A stretch of DNA of 64,000 nucleotides. It comes from Agathobacter sp. (GTDB lineage: Bacteria; Bacillota; Clostridia; Lachnospirales; Lachnospiraceae). The position numbers and the translations under genes are program-made. The stretch is taken from positions 1-64,000 of the forward strand of contig JAFQRZ010000034.1 in NCBI GenBank assembly GCA_017409825.1, read 5' to 3'. Shown here one piece after another: positions 28,976 through 40,070 of the stretch. Below the pieces are notes generated by a model that saw only the letters and a program-made list of their open reading frames with translations, ran no database searches and was not told the DNA's origin. Within the stretch, counting starts at the first letter, position 1. Each line of letters starts with the position of its first letter.

Positions 28976-29659
28976 ATGAAGAAAGCAATCTTAGCAACAA
29001 AAGTCGGAATGACTCAAATCTTCAATGCTGATGGAATCTTAGTTCCAGTAACAGTATTACAGGCTGGTCCATGTGTTGTTACTCAGGTTAAAACTGTAGA
29101 AAACGACGGATACAGCGCAGTTCAGGTTGGTTTTGTTGACAAGAAAGAAAAAGTTGTTAACAAAGATGCAACAGGAAAGAAAGAAATTAGAAACAGACAT
29201 GGCGTTAACAAAGCTGAAATGGGACACTTTGCAAAAGCTGGTGTAACAGGCAAGAGATTCGTTCGCGAATTCAAATTGGAAAACGCTAGTGACTACAACT
29301 TAGCAGATGTAATTAAAGCTGATATCTTTGCAGAAGGCGACAAAGTAGACGTAACTGCAATTTCAAAAGGTAAAGGCTTCCAGGGTGCTATTAAGAGATT
29401 AGGCCAGCACAGAGGACCTATGGCTCATGGTTCTAAATTCCATCGTCATCAGGGTTCAAACGGTGCTTGTTCATCACCTAGCCGTGTATTCAAAGGAAAA
29501 GGAATGCCTGGTCACATGGGTGCTGTAAAAGTTACAACACAGAACCTTGAAGTAGTAAGAGTTGATGCAGAAAACAACTTACTCTTAGTTAAAGGTGCTG
29601 TACCAGGAGCAAAGAAAGCTCTTATCACAGTAAAAGAAACAGTTAAAGCTCATAAATAG
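28976..29659 (+). CDS. rplC: 50S ribosomal protein L3
   Basis: Assembly-initiating 50S protein whose extended loop reaches the peptidyl transferase centre. At 227 residues it is slightly longer than E. coli L3. It contains [10 protein letters not shown] near the start, the [20 protein letters not shown] stretch and the KGMPGHMG loop. AGGAGG precedes ATG 28976. Followed by rplD after 30 bp. Confidence 0.98.
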   Translation: MKKAILATKVGMTQIFNADGILVPVTVLQAGPCVVTQVKTVENDGYSAVQVGFVDKKEKVVNKDATGKKEIRNRHGVNKAEMGHFAKAGVTGKRFVREFKLENASDYNLADVIKADIFAEGDKVDVTAISKGKGFQGAIKRLGQHRGPMAHGSKFHRHQGSNGACSSPSRVFKGKGMPGHMGAVKVTTQNLEVVRVDAENNLLLVKGAVPGAKKALITVKETVKAHK

Positions 29660-29689
29660 TGCGCGAGTATTGAAAGGAGGAACTTTACG

Positions 29690-30310
29690 ATGGCTAAAGT
29701 AGCTGTATTAAATATGGCTGGTAAAGAAGTAGATACTATCGAATTAAACGACGCTGTTTTCGGTGTAGAAATCAACGAACATTTAGTTCACATGGCAGTA
29801 CTTCAGCAGCTTGCAAATAACCGCCAGGGAACACAGAAAGCAAAAACACGTTCTGAAGTAAGCGGTGGTGGAAAGAAACCATATAGACAGAAAGGTACAG
29901 GTCACGCTAGACAGGGTTCTACAAGAGCTCCACATTACACAGGCGGTGGCGTAGTATTCGCTCCAGTACCAAGAGACTACTCATTCAAATTAAACAAGAA
30001 AGAAAAGAGAGCAGCATTAAAATCTGCTTTAACTTCTAGAGTAGCTGAAAACAAATTCATCGTTCTTGATGAACTTAAATTAGACGAAATCAAAACAAAG
30101 AAGTTTGTTGAAGTTATGAACAACTTAAAAGTAGAAAAAGCTTTAGTAGTTCTTAACGACATGGATGCAAATGTAATTGCTTCTGCAAAGAACATTCCAA
30201 CTGTTAAAACAACTCAGACAAACGAACTTAACGTATTTGATGTATTAAAATATGACACAGTAGTAGTTACAAAAGCTGCTGTTGCAACAATCGAGGAGGT
30301 ATATGCGTAA
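29690..30310 (+). CDS. rplD: 50S ribosomal protein L4
   Basis: Core 50S protein lining the exit tunnel, and the feedback regulator of S10 operons in several bacteria. 206 residues, normal length, with the basic tunnel loop [28 protein letters not shown] precedes ATG 29690. Its stop shares one base with the rplW start, so translation is probably coupled. Confidence 0.98.
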   Translation: MAKVAVLNMAGKEVDTIELNDAVFGVEINEHLVHMAVLQQLANNRQGTQKAKTRSEVSGGGKKPYRQKGTGHARQGSTRAPHYTGGGVVFAPVPRDYSFKLNKKEKRAALKSALTSRVAENKFIVLDELKLDEIKTKKFVEVMNNLKVEKALVVLNDMDANVIASAKNIPTVKTTQTNELNVFDVLKYDTVVVTKAAVATIEEVYA

Positions 30311-30609
30311 TGGCAAATGTACAGTATTATGACGTAATCCTCAAACCAGTAGTAACTGAGAAGAGCATGAACGCTATGGCTGAAAAGAAATACACTTTCT
30401 TAGTTCATCCAGAAGCTAACAAAACAATGATTAAAGAAGCAGTAGAAAAAATGTTCGAAGGAACAAAGGTTGCCAGCGTAAACACAATGAACCTTGACGG
30501 AAAGAAAAAACGTCGTGGCATGGTAGTTGGTAAAACTGCTAAAACAAAAAAAGCTATCGTTACATTAACAGCTGACAGCAAAGATATCGAAATCTTCGCA
30601 GGTCTCTAA
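30310..30609 (+). CDS. rplW: 50S ribosomal protein L23
   Basis: Exit-tunnel protein that docks trigger factor and SRP. 99 residues with the usual start ([15 protein letters not shown]) and the [19 protein letters not shown] basic loop. The start overlaps the rplD stop by one base; the site GAGGAGG lies in the end of rplD. Confidence 0.98.
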   Translation: MANVQYYDVILKPVVTEKSMNAMAEKKYTFLVHPEANKTMIKEAVEKMFEGTKVASVNTMNLDGKKKRRGMVVGKTAKTKKAIVTLTADSKDIEIFAGL

Positions 30610-30677
30610 AATTTAGATAGCAAGTAACTATGCGTCAGTAAAGACGCGATAATGAAAACGTTGAAAGGAGAACAACA

Positions 30678-31520
30678 ATGGGAATTAAGACTTATAACCC
30701 ATATACCCCTTCCAGAAGAAATATGACTGGCTCAGACTTCTCTGAAATCACAAAGACAACACCAGAGAAATCCCTTACAACTTCTTTAAAGAAAAACGCT
30801 GGTCGTAACAATCAGGGTAAAATCACAGTAAGACACCATGGCGGTGGAAACAGAAGAAAATACAGAATCATCGATTTCAAGAGAAATAAAGATGGTATTC
30901 CAGCAACTGTAATTGGTATCGAATACGATCCAAACAGAACAGCTAATATCGCATTAATCTGCTACGCAGATGGCGAAAAAGCATATATCTTAGCTCCAGC
31001 AGGTCTCACAGACGGCATGAAAGTTATGAACGGACCAGAAGCTGAAGTAAGAGTTGGTAACTGCTTACCACTTGAAAACATTCCAGTTGGTACTCAGATC
31101 CACAACATTGAGTTACTTCCAGGTAAAGGCGGACAGTTAGTACGTTCTGCTGGTTTAAGTGCTCAGTTAATGGCTAAAGAAGGAAAATATGCTACACTTC
31201 GTCTTCCATCAGGCGAAATGAGAATGGTTCCTATCGGATGTCGTGCAACAATCGGTGTTATCGGAAACGGTGACCACAACCTCATTAACATTGGTAAAGC
31301 CGGACGTAAACGTCACATGGGTATCCGCCCAACAGTTCGTGGTTCTGTAATGAACCCTAATGACCATCCACACGGTGGTGGTGAAGGTAGAGCACCAATC
31401 GGTCGTTCTGGCCCATCTACACCTTGGGGCAAACCAGCACTCGGCTTAAAGACAAGAAAGAAAAACAAGCAGTCTAACAAGCTCATCGTAAGAAGACGTG
31501 ACGGTAGAGCAATCAAATAG
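30678..31520 (+). CDS. rplB: 50S ribosomal protein L2
   Basis: Universally conserved 50S protein near the peptidyl transferase centre. 280 residues, normal length. It carries [20 protein letters not shown] near the N-terminus and the C-terminal [20 protein letters not shown] with the conserved histidine. AAAGGAG precedes ATG 30678. Confidence 0.99.
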   Translation: MGIKTYNPYTPSRRNMTGSDFSEITKTTPEKSLTTSLKKNAGRNNQGKITVRHHGGGNRRKYRIIDFKRNKDGIPATVIGIEYDPNRTANIALICYADGEKAYILAPAGLTDGMKVMNGPEAEVRVGNCLPLENIPVGTQIHNIELLPGKGGQLVRSAGLSAQLMAKEGKYATLRLPSGEMRMVPIGCRATIGVIGNGDHNLINIGKAGRKRHMGIRPTVRGSVMNPNDHPHGGGEGRAPIGRSGPSTPWGKPALGLKTRKKNKQSNKLIVRRRDGRAIK

Positions 31521-31530
31521 GAGGTAAATT

Positions 31531-31806
31531 ATGGCACGTTCACTTAAAAAAGGACCATTCGCTGATGAAAGCTTATTGAAAAAAGTAGACGCGTTAAACG
31601 CTTCTGGTAACAAAGAAGTTATCAAGACTTGGTCACGTCGTTCTACAATTTTCCCATCTTTCGTTGGACATACAATTGCTGTTCATGACGGCAGAAAACA
31701 CGTTCCAGTATATGTTACAGAAGATATGGTTGGACACAAACTCGGTGAGTTCGTAGCAACTAGAACATATAAGGGACACGGAAAAGACGAAAAGAAATCT
31801 AGATAA
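31531..31806 (+). CDS. rpsS: 30S ribosomal protein S19
   Basis: 30S head protein contacting 16S rRNA and S13. 91 residues, full length, starting [18 protein letters not shown] and containing [26 protein letters not shown] precedes ATG 31531, 10 bp after rplB. Confidence 0.98.
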   Translation: MARSLKKGPFADESLLKKVDALNASGNKEVIKTWSRRSTIFPSFVGHTIAVHDGRKHVPVYVTEDMVGHKLGEFVATRTYKGHGKDEKKSR

Positions 31807-31831
31807 GATAGGTTGAAAGGAGGATCTATTC

Positions 31832-32218
31832 ATGGCTAAAGGACATAGAAGTCAGATTAAAAGAGAAAGAAATGAAGTAAAAGATACCAGACCTTCAGCT
31901 AAGTTATCTTATGCTAGAGTGTCTGTTCAGAAGGCTTGCTTCGTATTAGATGCTATCCGTGGTAAAAGTGTTGCAGAAGCTCTTGCTATCGTAACATACA
32001 ACCCAAGATATGCTTCAAGCCTTGTAAAGAAATTATTAGAATCAGCTATCGCAAACGCTGAAAACAACAACGGATTGAAAGCTGAAAACCTTTACGTTGC
32101 AGAATGTTATGCAAACAAAGGACCAACAATGAAGAGAATCAAACCTAGAGCACAGGGTAGAGCTTATAGAATCGAAAAGAGAATGAGCCACATCACAATC
32201 GTGCTTGATGAAAGATAG
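31832..32218 (+). CDS. rplV: 50S ribosomal protein L22
   Basis: Exit-tunnel protein; its loop is a site of macrolide-resistance mutations. 128 residues, with [20 protein letters not shown] and the tunnel hairpin [28 protein letters not shown] precedes ATG 31832. 11 bp before rpsC. Confidence 0.98.
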   Translation: MAKGHRSQIKRERNEVKDTRPSAKLSYARVSVQKACFVLDAIRGKSVAEALAIVTYNPRYASSLVKKLLESAIANAENNNGLKAENLYVAECYANKGPTMKRIKPRAQGRAYRIEKRMSHITIVLDER

Positions 32219-32229
32219 GAGGAGCAAAC

Positions 32230-32886
32230 ATGGGACAGAAAGTTAATCCTCATGGACTTAGAGTTGGCGTTATCAAAGACTGGGATTCTAAATGGTACGC
32301 AGATGCAGATTTCGCTGACTACTTAGTAGAAGATTACAATATTAGAACATTCTTAAAGAAAAAATTATACGCTGCTGGCGTTTCTAAGATTGAAATCGAA
32401 AGAACAGCTGACCGCGTTAAAGTAATTCTTTTCACAGCTAAACCTGGTGTAGTAATCGGTAAAGGTGGCGCTGAAATCGAAAAGATTAAAGCAGAAGTTC
32501 AGAAACTTACTACAAAGAAATTAGTAGTAGACATCAAAGAAGTTAAAAGACCTGACAGAGATGCTCAGCTTGTAGCTGAAAACATTGCATTACAGTTAGA
32601 AAATCGTGTTTCTTTCCGTCGTGCTATGAAATCTTGCATGGGTCGTGCAATGAAAGCAGGAGCAAAAGGTATCAAAGCTAGCGTTTCAGGACGTCTTGGT
32701 GGTGCTGATATGGCTCGTACAGAGTTCTACTCAGAAGGTACTATTCCACTTCAGACATTAAGAGCTGATATCGAATATGGTTTCGCTGAAGCTGACACAA
32801 CTTATGGTAAAGTTGGTGTTAAAGTATGGATTTACAAAGGCGAAGTGCTTCCTACAAAGGGTAACAAGGAAGGAGGAGCTCAGTAA
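32230..32886 (+). CDS. rpsC: 30S ribosomal protein S3
   Basis: mRNA-entry protein of the 30S head with helicase activity. 218 residues with the KH-domain motif [19 protein letters not shown] and the C-terminal domain [15 protein letters not shown]. Starts [26 protein letters not shown] precedes ATG 32230. Confidence 0.99.
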   Translation: MGQKVNPHGLRVGVIKDWDSKWYADADFADYLVEDYNIRTFLKKKLYAAGVSKIEIERTADRVKVILFTAKPGVVIGKGGAEIEKIKAEVQKLTTKKLVVDIKEVKRPDRDAQLVAENIALQLENRVSFRRAMKSCMGRAMKAGAKGIKASVSGRLGGADMARTEFYSEGTIPLQTLRADIEYGFAEADTTYGKVGVKVWIYKGEVLPTKGNKEGGAQ

Positions 32887-32888
32887 TT

Positions 32889-33326
32889 ATGTTAATGCCT
32901 AAGAGAGTTAAACATCGTAAACAGTTCCGTGGCTCAATGGCTGGTAAAGCTATGAGAGGTAACACAATCACTAATGGTGAATATGGTATCGTAGCAATGG
33001 AACCATGCTGGATCCGTTCTAACCAGATCGAAGCAGCCCGTATTGCTATGACACGTCACGTAAAACGTGGTGGAAAAGTTTGGATCAAAATTTTCCCAGA
33101 CAAACCAGTAACAGCTAAACCTGCTGAAACTCGTATGGGTTCCGGTAAAGGTACACTTGAATACTGGGTAGCAGTTGTTAAACCAGGTAGAGTATTATTT
33201 GAAATCTCCGGTGTTCAGGAAGACGTTGCTCGTGAAGCTTTACGTCTTGCTACACATAAATTACCTTGCAAATGTAAAGTAGTTTCTCGTGCAGATTTAG
33301 AAGGCGGTGTATCAAATGAAAACTAA
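32889..33326 (+). CDS. rplP: 50S ribosomal protein L16
   Basis: 50S protein near the A-site tRNA. 145 residues, starting [20 protein letters not shown] and containing [20 protein letters not shown]. The ribosome-binding site AAGGAGGAG lies inside the end of rpsC. Its last 11 bases overlap rpmC. Confidence 0.98.
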   Translation: MLMPKRVKHRKQFRGSMAGKAMRGNTITNGEYGIVAMEPCWIRSNQIEAARIAMTRHVKRGGKVWIKIFPDKPVTAKPAETRMGSGKGTLEYWVAVVKPGRVLFEISGVQEDVAREALRLATHKLPCKCKVVSRADLEGGVSNEN

Positions 33327-33525
33327 TGCATATGTTAAAGAATTAAAAGGCCAGACTGTAGAAGCTTTAAAAGCACAGTTGGTTGACGCAAAGAAAGAAC
33401 TTTTCAATTTGAGATTCCAGAACGCAACAAATCAGTTAGATAACACAGCAAGAATTAAAGAAGTTCGTAAGAACATCGCAAGAATTCAGACTGTTATCAC
33501 AGAAAAAGAAAACGTTGCAGAATAA
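33316..33525 (+). CDS. rpmC: 50S ribosomal protein L29
   Basis: Small helical 50S protein near the tunnel exit. 69 residues from ATG 33316 ([20 protein letters not shown]); a GTG at 33307 would add three residues without support. It contains [20 protein letters not shown], the family signature. Overlaps rplP by 11 bases, indicating translational coupling. Confidence 0.97.
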   Translation: MKTNAYVKELKGQTVEALKAQLVDAKKELFNLRFQNATNQLDNTARIKEVRKNIARIQTVITEKENVAE

Positions 33526-33558
33526 TCCAAAATCTTATCAGAAAGGAGACTTTAGGTC

Positions 33559-33813
33559 GTGGAAAGAAATCTTAGAAAAACACGTGTAGGTGTTGTTGTA
33601 AGCGATAAGATGGATAAGACAATCGTTGTAGCTGTAAGAGACAACGTAAGACATCCACTTTACAACAAAATCGTTAAAAAAACATACAAATTAAAAGCTC
33701 ATGACGAATTAAACGATGCAAAAATCGGTGATACAGTTAGAGTTATGGAAACAAGACCTTTATCTAAAGATAAGAGATGGAGACTTGTAGAAATCATGGA
33801 AAGAGCAAAATAA
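33559..33813 (+). CDS. rpsQ: 30S ribosomal protein S17
   Basis: 16S rRNA-binding assembly protein, 84 residues. It starts [20 protein letters not shown] and has the [22 protein letters not shown]-fold core. Translation begins at GTG 33559 with GAAAGGAG upstream. Confidence 0.98.
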   Translation: MERNLRKTRVGVVVSDKMDKTIVVAVRDNVRHPLYNKIVKKTYKLKAHDELNDAKIGDTVRVMETRPLSKDKRWRLVEIMERAK

Positions 33814-33831
33814 TAGAAGGAGGCTACAAGC

Positions 33832-34200
33832 ATGGTACAGCAGGAAAGCAGACTCAAAGTTGCAGACAATACTGGCGCTAAAGAGTTACTTGTTATCCGC
33901 GTTATGGGTGGATCTACCAGAAGATATGCGAACATCGGTGATGTAATCGTTGCTACTGTTAAAGATGCAACACCAGGCGGTGTTGTTAAAAAAGGCGACG
34001 TTGTTAAGGCCGTTGTTGTTCGTTCAGTAAAAGGTGCCCGTCGTAAAGATGGTTCTTATATTAAATTTGATGAAAACGCAGCAGTTATTATCAAAGATGA
34101 CAAAACTCCAAAAGGAACACGTATCTTTGGACCAGTAGCTCGTGAGCTTCGTGAGAAACAGTTTATGAAGATTGTTTCTTTGGCTCCAGAAGTATTGTAG
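33832..34200 (+). CDS. rplN: 50S ribosomal protein L14
   Basis: 50S protein at the subunit interface. 122 residues, standard length: [20 protein letters not shown] at the start, then the signature around [26 protein letters not shown] precedes ATG 33832. Confidence 0.99.
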   Translation: MVQQESRLKVADNTGAKELLVIRVMGGSTRRYANIGDVIVATVKDATPGGVVKKGDVVKAVVVRSVKGARRKDGSYIKFDENAAVIIKDDKTPKGTRIFGPVARELREKQFMKIVSLAPEVL

Positions 34201-34213
34201 GAGGAGAACGAAG

Positions 34214-34525
34214 ATGGCAAGTATGAAAATCAAAAAAGGCGATATGGTTAAAGTTATCGCTGGTAAAGACAAAGACAAAGAAGGCAAAGTAATTGCCGTA
34301 AATGTAAAAAACAACACACTCCTCGTTGAAGGTGTTAACATGATTACAAAACATACAAAACCTAGCATGGCTAACCAGCAGGGCGGTATCGTTCACCAGG
34401 AAGGACCTATCAACGTTTCTAACGTTATGCTTCTCCACGAAGGAAAAGCTACAAGAGTAGGTTTCAAAATGGATGGCGACAAGAAAGTTCGTTTTGCTAA
34501 AGCAACAGGTAAAGTAATCGATTAA
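34214..34525 (+). CDS. rplX: 50S ribosomal protein L24
   Basis: Assembly-initiator 50S protein with a KOW domain ([20 protein letters not shown]). 103 residues from ATG 34214, with AGGAGG about 10 nt upstream; a longer frame starting at 34172 lies within rplN and is not the real start. Confidence 0.98.
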   Translation: MASMKIKKGDMVKVIAGKDKDKEGKVIAVNVKNNTLLVEGVNMITKHTKPSMANQQGGIVHQEGPINVSNVMLLHEGKATRVGFKMDGDKKVRFAKATGKVID

Positions 34526-34548
34526 TTTGAGGAGAGGAGGACAAACAG

Positions 34549-35088
34549 TTGAGTAGACTTAGAGATATGTATGAATCCGAAATTAGAGACGCAATGGTTA
34601 AAAAATTCGGATATAAAAACGTTATGGAAATTCCAAAGCTTGACAAGATCGTAGTTAACATGGGTGTTGGTGAAGCTAAGGAAAACGCAAAAATTCTTGA
34701 AGCAGCTGTAAAAGACATGGAAGCAATTACCGGTCAGAAAGTTGTTACAACTAAGGCTAAAAACGCAGTAGCTAACTTCAAAATCCGTGAAGGTATGCCA
34801 ATCGGATGTAAAGTTACATTACGTGGCGAAAAAATGTATGAATTCGCTGATAGACTTATCAACCTTGCATTACCACGTGTACGTGACTTTAGAGGTGTAA
34901 ACCCTAACGCGTTTGACGGTCGTGGAAACTATGCACTTGGTATCAAAGAACAGATCATCTTCCCTGAAATTGAATACGATAAAGTAGACAAAGTAAGAGG
35001 TATGGATGTAATCTTTGTTACAACTGCAAAAACAGACGAAGAAGCACGTGAATTATTGACATTGTTCAATATGCCATTCGCAAAATAA
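34549..35088 (+). CDS. rplE: 50S ribosomal protein L5
   Basis: 5S rRNA-binding protein of the central protuberance. 179 residues with [20 protein letters not shown] near the start and [20 protein letters not shown] later. The start is TTG 34549, preceded by GAGAGGAGG, a rare start codon for a ribosomal protein. Confidence 0.98.
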   Translation: MSRLRDMYESEIRDAMVKKFGYKNVMEIPKLDKIVVNMGVGEAKENAKILEAAVKDMEAITGQKVVTTKAKNAVANFKIREGMPIGCKVTLRGEKMYEFADRLINLALPRVRDFRGVNPNAFDGRGNYALGIKEQIIFPEIEYDKVDKVRGMDVIFVTTAKTDEEARELLTLFNMPFAK

Positions 35089-35106
35089 TTTAGGAGGGAA
35101 TTTTAA

Positions 35107-35292
35107 ATGGCTAAGACTAGTATGAAAGTTAAACAGCAGCGTAAACAGAAATTCTCTACTAGAGAATACACACGTTGCAACATCTGTGGACGTCCACATT
35201 CAGTTTTAAGAAAATACGGAATCTGTCGTGTATGTTTCCGTGAATTAGCTTATAAAGGTCAGATTCCAGGTGTTAAAAAAGCATCTTGGTAA
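35107..35292 (+). CDS. rpsN: 30S ribosomal protein S14, zinc-binding (type Z)
   Basis: 61-residue short S14 with four zinc-ligand cysteines: CNIC and CRVC around [11 protein letters not shown]. Such type Z copies occur in Gram-positive spc operons. AGGAGG precedes ATG 35107. Confidence 0.98.
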   Translation: MAKTSMKVKQQRKQKFSTREYTRCNICGRPHSVLRKYGICRVCFRELAYKGQIPGVKKASW

Positions 35293-35317
35293 AATTTTTA
35301 AAGGAGGAAATATACAC

Positions 35318-35725
35318 ATGGGTATGGTAACAAGTGATCCAATCGCAGATATGCTTACAAGAATTCGTAATGCAAATACTGCAAAACATGATACAGTAGA
35401 TGTTCCATCTTCAAAAATGAAAGTTGCTATCGCTGACATCCTTTTAAACGAAGGTTTCATCGAAAAATATGACATCGTAGAAGACGGAAACTTCAAAACA
35501 ATGCATATCACATTGAAATACGGCGTAGATAAAAACGAAAAAGTTATCACAGGTATTAAGAGAATCTCTAAACCAGGTCTTCGTGTTTACGCTGGTAAAG
35601 ATGAACTTCCAGTAGTACTTGGAGGTTTAGGTATCGCTATCCTTTCAACCAATCAGGGTATCATCACTGATAAAGAAGCTAGAAAGCTTCAGGTTGGTGG
35701 CGAAGTTCTTGCGTTTGTATGGTAG
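35318..35725 (+). CDS. rpsH: 30S ribosomal protein S8
   Basis: Central-domain assembly protein and, in E. coli, the spc operon repressor. 135 residues from ATG 35318 ([20 protein letters not shown]) with AAAGGAGG upstream; an earlier ATG (35270) lies inside rpsN. Ends with [13 protein letters not shown] 207-bp structured spacer follows, unlike the tight gaps elsewhere. Confidence 0.98.
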   Translation: MGMVTSDPIADMLTRIRNANTAKHDTVDVPSSKMKVAIADILLNEGFIEKYDIVEDGNFKTMHITLKYGVDKNEKVITGIKRISKPGLRVYAGKDELPVVLGGLGIAILSTNQGIITDKEARKLQVGGEVLAFVW

Positions 35726-35732
35726 GCATTGA

Positions 35733-35874
35733 ACACTTGGCGAGAGCGAGCTTCTTGCGAAGCTCGAGACTAGTGTGAAAGCCGTTCCCTGAGATTAGTG
35801 AAAGCAAGTTGCTATGCAACGTAGCTTGAACTTAACGAAGGGAACCTCCCGTCCTACCTTAGGACATTAGGGAG
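35733..35874 (+). ncRNA. Three consecutive strong stem-loops between rpsH and rplF
   Basis: Hairpin 1 (35733-35776): CGAGCTTC-TTGC-GAAGCTCG closed by ACACT/AGTGT. Hairpin 2 (35784-35845): GTTCCCT/AGGGAAC enclosing AAGC/GCTT and the triloop GTTGC-TAT-GCAAC. Hairpin 3 (35846-35874): CTCCC/GGGAG with GTCCTA/TAGGAC. No T-run follows any of them. This looks like a leader or processing region inside the operon; no known family was recognised. Confidence 0.6.
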
Positions 35875-35932
35875 TATTATTCAATATATTTAACTTATAA
35901 ACCTTATTTTTAAATTTATAGGAGGTACGGGC

Positions 35933-36472
35933 ATGTCACGTATAGGAAGAATGCCAATCGCAGTTCCAGCTGGCGTAACAGTTGAAATTGCAGAAAATAA
36001 TCATGTGACTGTAAAAGGTCCAAAGGGAACTCTTGAAAGAACTCTCCCTTCAGAAATGGAAATCAAATTAGAAGGCGATGTTATCACTGTAACACGTCCA
36101 AATGATTTGAAGAAAATGAAATCATTACATGGTTTAACAAGAACACTTGTAAATAACATGGTTGTTGGTGTAACAGCTGGTTATACAAAAGTTCTCGAAG
36201 TAAACGGTGTTGGTTACAAAGCTTCAAAAGCTGGAAAGACTCTTACTCTTAACTTAGGATATTCTCATCCAGTAGTTATGGAAGATCCAGAAGGCATTGA
36301 ATCAACTGTAACAGATAACAAAATCACAATCACAGGTATCGATAAAGAAAAAGTTGGCCAGTACGCAGCTGAAATCAGAGACAAGAGAAGACCTGAACCA
36401 TACAAGGGCAAAGGTATTAAGTATGCTGATGAAGTTATTAGACGTAAAGTTGGTAAGACTGGTAAGAAATAA
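35933..36472 (+). CDS. rplF: 50S ribosomal protein L6
   Basis: 50S protein near the factor-binding site. 179 residues starting [19 protein letters not shown], with the C-terminal signature [24 protein letters not shown] precedes ATG 35933, after the structured spacer. Confidence 0.98.
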   Translation: MSRIGRMPIAVPAGVTVEIAENNHVTVKGPKGTLERTLPSEMEIKLEGDVITVTRPNDLKKMKSLHGLTRTLVNNMVVGVTAGYTKVLEVNGVGYKASKAGKTLTLNLGYSHPVVMEDPEGIESTVTDNKITITGIDKEKVGQYAAEIRDKRRPEPYKGKGIKYADEVIRRKVGKTGKK

Positions 36473-36490
36473 TTAAAGGAGTGACAAGAA

Positions 36491-36859
36491 ATGGTTAGTA
36501 AGAAATCAAGAACAGAAGTTCGTGTAAAGAAACACAACAGAATGCGTAATCATCTTGCAGGTACAGCAGAACGTCCACGTTTAGCTGTATTCAGAAGCAA
36601 CAACCATATGTACGCTCAGATTATTGATGATACAGTTGGAAATACTCTTGTAGCTGCATCTACTCTTGACAAAGATGTAAAGGCAGAACTTGAAAAAACT
36701 AATAACGTTGACGCAGCAGCAAAACTTGGCGCTGTAGTTGCTAAAAAGGCATTAGATAAAGGTATTACAACTGTTGTCTTCGATAGAGGCGGATTTATTT
36801 ACGCAGGCAAAATTAAAGCATTAGCTGAAGCAGCTCGTGAAGCTGGATTAGATTTTTAG
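36491..36859 (+). CDS. rplR: 50S ribosomal protein L18
   Basis: 5S rRNA-binding protein. 122 residues with [20 protein letters not shown] and the end [27 protein letters not shown] precedes ATG 36491. Confidence 0.98.
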   Translation: MVSKKSRTEVRVKKHNRMRNHLAGTAERPRLAVFRSNNHMYAQIIDDTVGNTLVAASTLDKDVKAELEKTNNVDAAAKLGAVVAKKALDKGITTVVFDRGGFIYAGKIKALAEAAREAGLDF

Positions 36860-36872
36860 GAGGAAGACAAAC

Positions 36873-37382
36873 ATGAGACGTGAAATCATTGATGGAAGTC
36901 AATTAGAATTAGTTGACAAAGTTGTTGACATCAAACGTGTAACAAAAGTTGTTAAAGGTGGACGTAACATGCGTTTCACAGCTTTAGTTGTTGTTGGTGA
37001 CAAAAACGGTCATGTTGGCGCTGGTCTTGGTAAAGCAGCAGAAGTTCCTGAAGCTATCCGCAAGGGCAAAGAAGATGCTATCAAGAATTTAATTAGCGTT
37101 AAATTAGACGACAATCACAGTATTACACATGATGTAACAGGTAAATTTACAGGTGCTTCCGTATTATTAAAGAAGTCTCCTGAAGGTACTGGTATCATCG
37201 CTGGTGGTCCAGCTCGTTCCGTTTGTGAACTTGCAGGTATCGAAAACATTCGTACAAAATCTTTAGGATCAAACAACAAGCAGAACGTTGTACTTGCAAC
37301 AATCGAAGCTTTAAAGACATTAAGATCCCCTGAAGAAGTAGCTAGACTTCGTGGAAAATCTGTAGAAGAAATCTTGGGTTAA
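36873..37382 (+). CDS. rpsE: 30S ribosomal protein S5
   Basis: Decoding-fidelity protein at the mRNA entry. 169 residues with [20 protein letters not shown] and [26 protein letters not shown] precedes ATG 36873. Confidence 0.98.
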   Translation: MRREIIDGSQLELVDKVVDIKRVTKVVKGGRNMRFTALVVVGDKNGHVGAGLGKAAEVPEAIRKGKEDAIKNLISVKLDDNHSITHDVTGKFTGASVLLKKSPEGTGIIAGGPARSVCELAGIENIRTKSLGSNNKQNVVLATIEALKTLRSPEEVARLRGKSVEEILG

Positions 37383-37396
37383 GGAGGAATTGAGAA

Positions 37397-37582
37397 ATGG
37401 CAGATAAGAAAGTAAAAGTTACACTTATTAAGTCAACAATTGGTGCAGTTCCTAAGAACAAGAAAACTATCGAAGCTTTAGGATTATCTAAATTATACAA
37501 AACTGTAGAATTACCAGATAACGCAGCTACACAGGGCGCGCTTCGTAAAGTAGCACCATACGTAAAAGTAGAAGAAGTTTAA
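37397..37582 (+). CDS. rpmD: 50S ribosomal protein L30
   Basis: 61-residue 50S protein, short bacterial form ([40 protein letters not shown]). AAGGAGG precedes ATG 37397. Confidence 0.98.
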   Translation: MADKKVKVTLIKSTIGAVPKNKKTIEALGLSKLYKTVELPDNAATQGALRKVAPYVKVEEV

Positions 37583-37602
37583 TAAGACAAGGAGGTGCCG
37601 TG

Positions 37603-38043
37603 ATGGATTTATCTAATTTAAGAGCAGCAGAAGGCTCAACTCATAATGATAATTTCAGAAGAGGCCGTGGACACGGTTCAGGTAACGGTAAGACTGCTGG
37701 TAAGGGCCACAAGGGTCAAAAAGCTCGTTCTGGAGCACCAAGACCAGGATTTGAAGGTGGACAGATGCCATTATATAGAAGATTACCTAAGAGAGGATTC
37801 AAATGCCGTAACTCTAAGGAAATCATCGGAATCAATGTATCAGCTCTTGAAAGATTCGAAAATGATTCAGTTGTTTCAATTGAAACATTATTAGAAGCTG
37901 GTATCATCAAAAACACTGCAGATGGTGTTAAGATTCTTGGAAATGGTGAACTTACTAAGAAGCTTACAGTTCAGGCAAATGCATTTAGCGCAGGCGCAGT
38001 AGAAAAAATCGAAGCTCTTGGTGGAAAAGCAGAGGTGATCTAA
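37603..38043 (+). CDS. rplO: 50S ribosomal protein L15
   Basis: Late-assembly 50S protein. 146 residues from ATG 37603 with AAGGAGG 7 nt upstream; GTG 37600 is the poorer choice. It carries the Gly/Lys-rich N-terminal arm ([20 protein letters not shown]). Its stop overlaps the secY start by one base. Confidence 0.98.
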   Translation: MDLSNLRAAEGSTHNDNFRRGRGHGSGNGKTAGKGHKGQKARSGAPRPGFEGGQMPLYRRLPKRGFKCRNSKEIIGINVSALERFENDSVVSIETLLEAGIIKNTADGVKILGNGELTKKLTVQANAFSAGAVEKIEALGGKAEVI

Positions 38044-39356
38044 TGCTTGAGACACTTCGCAATGCATTTAAGGTAAAAGATATTCGAAATAGAATCATTT
38101 TTACATTTTTAATGCTCATCGTCATCAGAATAGGAAGTCAGCTTCCTGTTCCTGGTGTCAATGGTGATGTATTTAGAAGCTGGTTTGAAAGCCAGGCAGC
38201 AGGTTTAGGATTCTTTGATGCTATTACAGGTGGTTCATTCCTTAGCATGTCAGTATTTGCTTTGAATATCACCCCATACATCACATCATCTATTATCATG
38301 CAGCTTCTTACAATTGCAATTCCTGCATTGGAAGAAATGCATAAAGATGGTGAAGAAGGAAGAAAGAAAATTGCAGAAATCACTCGTTATTTAACAGTTG
38401 GACTTGCACTTTTCGAATCTTCTGCAATGACATACGGCTTCTGGAGAAGCGGTTATTTATTAGAGAAAAACGCGCTTACTGTAATCACCGTAATTGCCGC
38501 TCTTACAGCAGGTTCTGCTGTACTTATGTGGATTGGTGAACGTATCACAGAAAAGGGTGTTGGTAATGGTATTTCTATCGTATTGGTAATTAATATCATT
38601 TCTCGTATTCCTGCTGATATGGGAGCTCTTTGGAATCAGTTTATTGATGGCAAAGGACTTCTTCAGGGAGTGATTGCAGCAGTTGTTATTTTAGCAGTTA
38701 TCATCGGAATGGTTGTATTCGTAATCGTTCTTCAGGGTGCTGAAAGAAGAATTCCTGTTCAATACTCCAAGAAAATGCAGGGTCGTAAACAGGTTGGTGG
38801 TCAGCAGACACACATTCCATTAAAAGTAAACACAAGTGGTGTTATCCCAGTTATCTTTGCTCAGTCATTGATGCAGACACCAGTTATCTTAGCAAGTCTC
38901 TTTGGATGGGGCGGCGGTACAGATTTCTGGAGCAAGGTATTAAATGGCTTGAATCAGGCAAACTGGTGTAATCCAAAAGAACCAATTTACACAATCGGTC
39001 TTCTTGTTTACATTTTGCTTATCATCGGATTTGCATATTTCTATACACAGATTTCTTTCAATCCATTAGAAATTGCAAACAACATGAAAAAAGCAGGTGG
39101 ATTTATTCCTGGTATGAGACCTGGTAAAACAACTAGTGATTACTTAAATCAGGTATTAAATTATATCGTACTTATTGGAGCTGTTGGTTTAACATTTATC
39201 GCAATTGTACCAATTTTCTTCAGTGGAGTATTTGGAGCTAGCGTATCTTTCGCGGGAACATCACTTATCATCGTTGTAGGTGTTGTAATCGAAACATTAA
39301 AACAGATTGAATCTCAGATGAGAGTACGTTACTATAAAGGATTTTTGAATGACTAA
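38043..39356 (+). CDS. secY: Preprotein translocase subunit SecY
   Basis: Channel subunit of the general secretion system, 437 residues with ten membrane helices. It carries IRIGSQLPVPGVNGDVFRSW, ISIVLVINIISRIPADM after helix 4, and the C-terminal VLIGAVGLTFIAIVPIFFSG. It overlaps rplO by one base, so expression is coupled to the spc operon. A stem-loop follows (39365-39393, TGGAGATACT/AGTATCTCCA) without a T-run, before adk. Confidence 0.98.
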   Translation: MLETLRNAFKVKDIRNRIIFTFLMLIVIRIGSQLPVPGVNGDVFRSWFESQAAGLGFFDAITGGSFLSMSVFALNITPYITSSIIMQLLTIAIPALEEMHKDGEEGRKKIAEITRYLTVGLALFESSAMTYGFWRSGYLLEKNALTVITVIAALTAGSAVLMWIGERITEKGVGNGISIVLVINIISRIPADMGALWNQFIDGKGLLQGVIAAVVILAVIIGMVVFVIVLQGAERRIPVQYSKKMQGRKQVGGQQTHIPLKVNTSGVIPVIFAQSLMQTPVILASLFGWGGGTDFWSKVLNGLNQANWCNPKEPIYTIGLLVYILLIIGFAYFYTQISFNPLEIANNMKKAGGFIPGMRPGKTTSDYLNQVLNYIVLIGAVGLTFIAIVPIFFSGVFGASVSFAGTSLIIVVGVVIETLKQIESQMRVRYYKGFLND

Positions 39357-39423
39357 AAGTACATTGGAGATACTGGCTTTGCTAGTATCTCCATTAGTGC
39401 TATAAAATAGGAGAAATACAACT

Positions 39424-40068
39424 ATGAAAATTATTATGTTAGGGGCTCCTGGTGCTGGAAAAGGAACTCAGGCAAAACAGATTGCAGCAAAATATGAAAT
39501 CCCACACATCTCAACAGGGGATATTTTCCGTGCAAATATCAAAAATGGTACAGAACTTGGTAAAAAAGCAAAAGAATATATGGATCAGGGTATGCTTGTT
39601 CCAGACGAACTTACTTGCGATTTAGTTATGGATCGTATTGCACAGGATGACTGTGAAAGAGGATTTGTATTAGATGGTTTCCCAAGAACAATTCCACAGG
39701 CAGAAGCTTTGACAAATGCGTTAACAAAAATCGGTCAGTCTATGGACTACGCAATTGATGTGGATGTGCCAGATGAAAACATTGTAAACAGAATGAGTGG
39801 CAGACGCGCTTGTTTAAACTGCGGAGCTACATACCATATCGTATTTAACCCTACAAAAGCAGAGGGTGTATGCGATGCTTGTGGCAACGAAACTGTTTTA
39901 CGTGATGATGATAAGCCAGAGACAGTGCAGAAACGTCTCAGTGTATATCATGATCAGACACAGCCTCTAATTGATTATTATAAAGAACAAAATATTTTAA
40001 AATCTGTAGATGGAACAAAACCAATGGATGAAGTATTTTCTGACATTGTTGCCATTTTAGGAGAATAA
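39424..40068 (+). CDS. adk: Adenylate kinase
   Basis: Interconverts ATP, ADP and AMP in the cytosol. 214 residues with the P-loop [14 protein letters not shown] (7-20), the [13 protein letters not shown] motif and a LID domain carrying a zinc site (CLNC and CDAC), the Gram-positive form. Starts at ATG 39424 and ends 2 bp before map, as in Firmicutes. Confidence 0.98.
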   Translation: MKIIMLGAPGAGKGTQAKQIAAKYEIPHISTGDIFRANIKNGTELGKKAKEYMDQGMLVPDELTCDLVMDRIAQDDCERGFVLDGFPRTIPQAEALTNALTKIGQSMDYAIDVDVPDENIVNRMSGRRACLNCGATYHIVFNPTKAEGVCDACGNETVLRDDDKPETVQKRLSVYHDQTQPLIDYYKEQNILKSVDGTKPMDEVFSDIVAILGE

Positions 40069-40070
40069 TA

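Noticed and set aside
24246-35874. Repeated short hairpins considered as a CRISPR array or tRNA remnants
   Set aside because: The two sites are 11 kb apart, lack regular spacing and spacers, and have no tRNA arms or CCA end.
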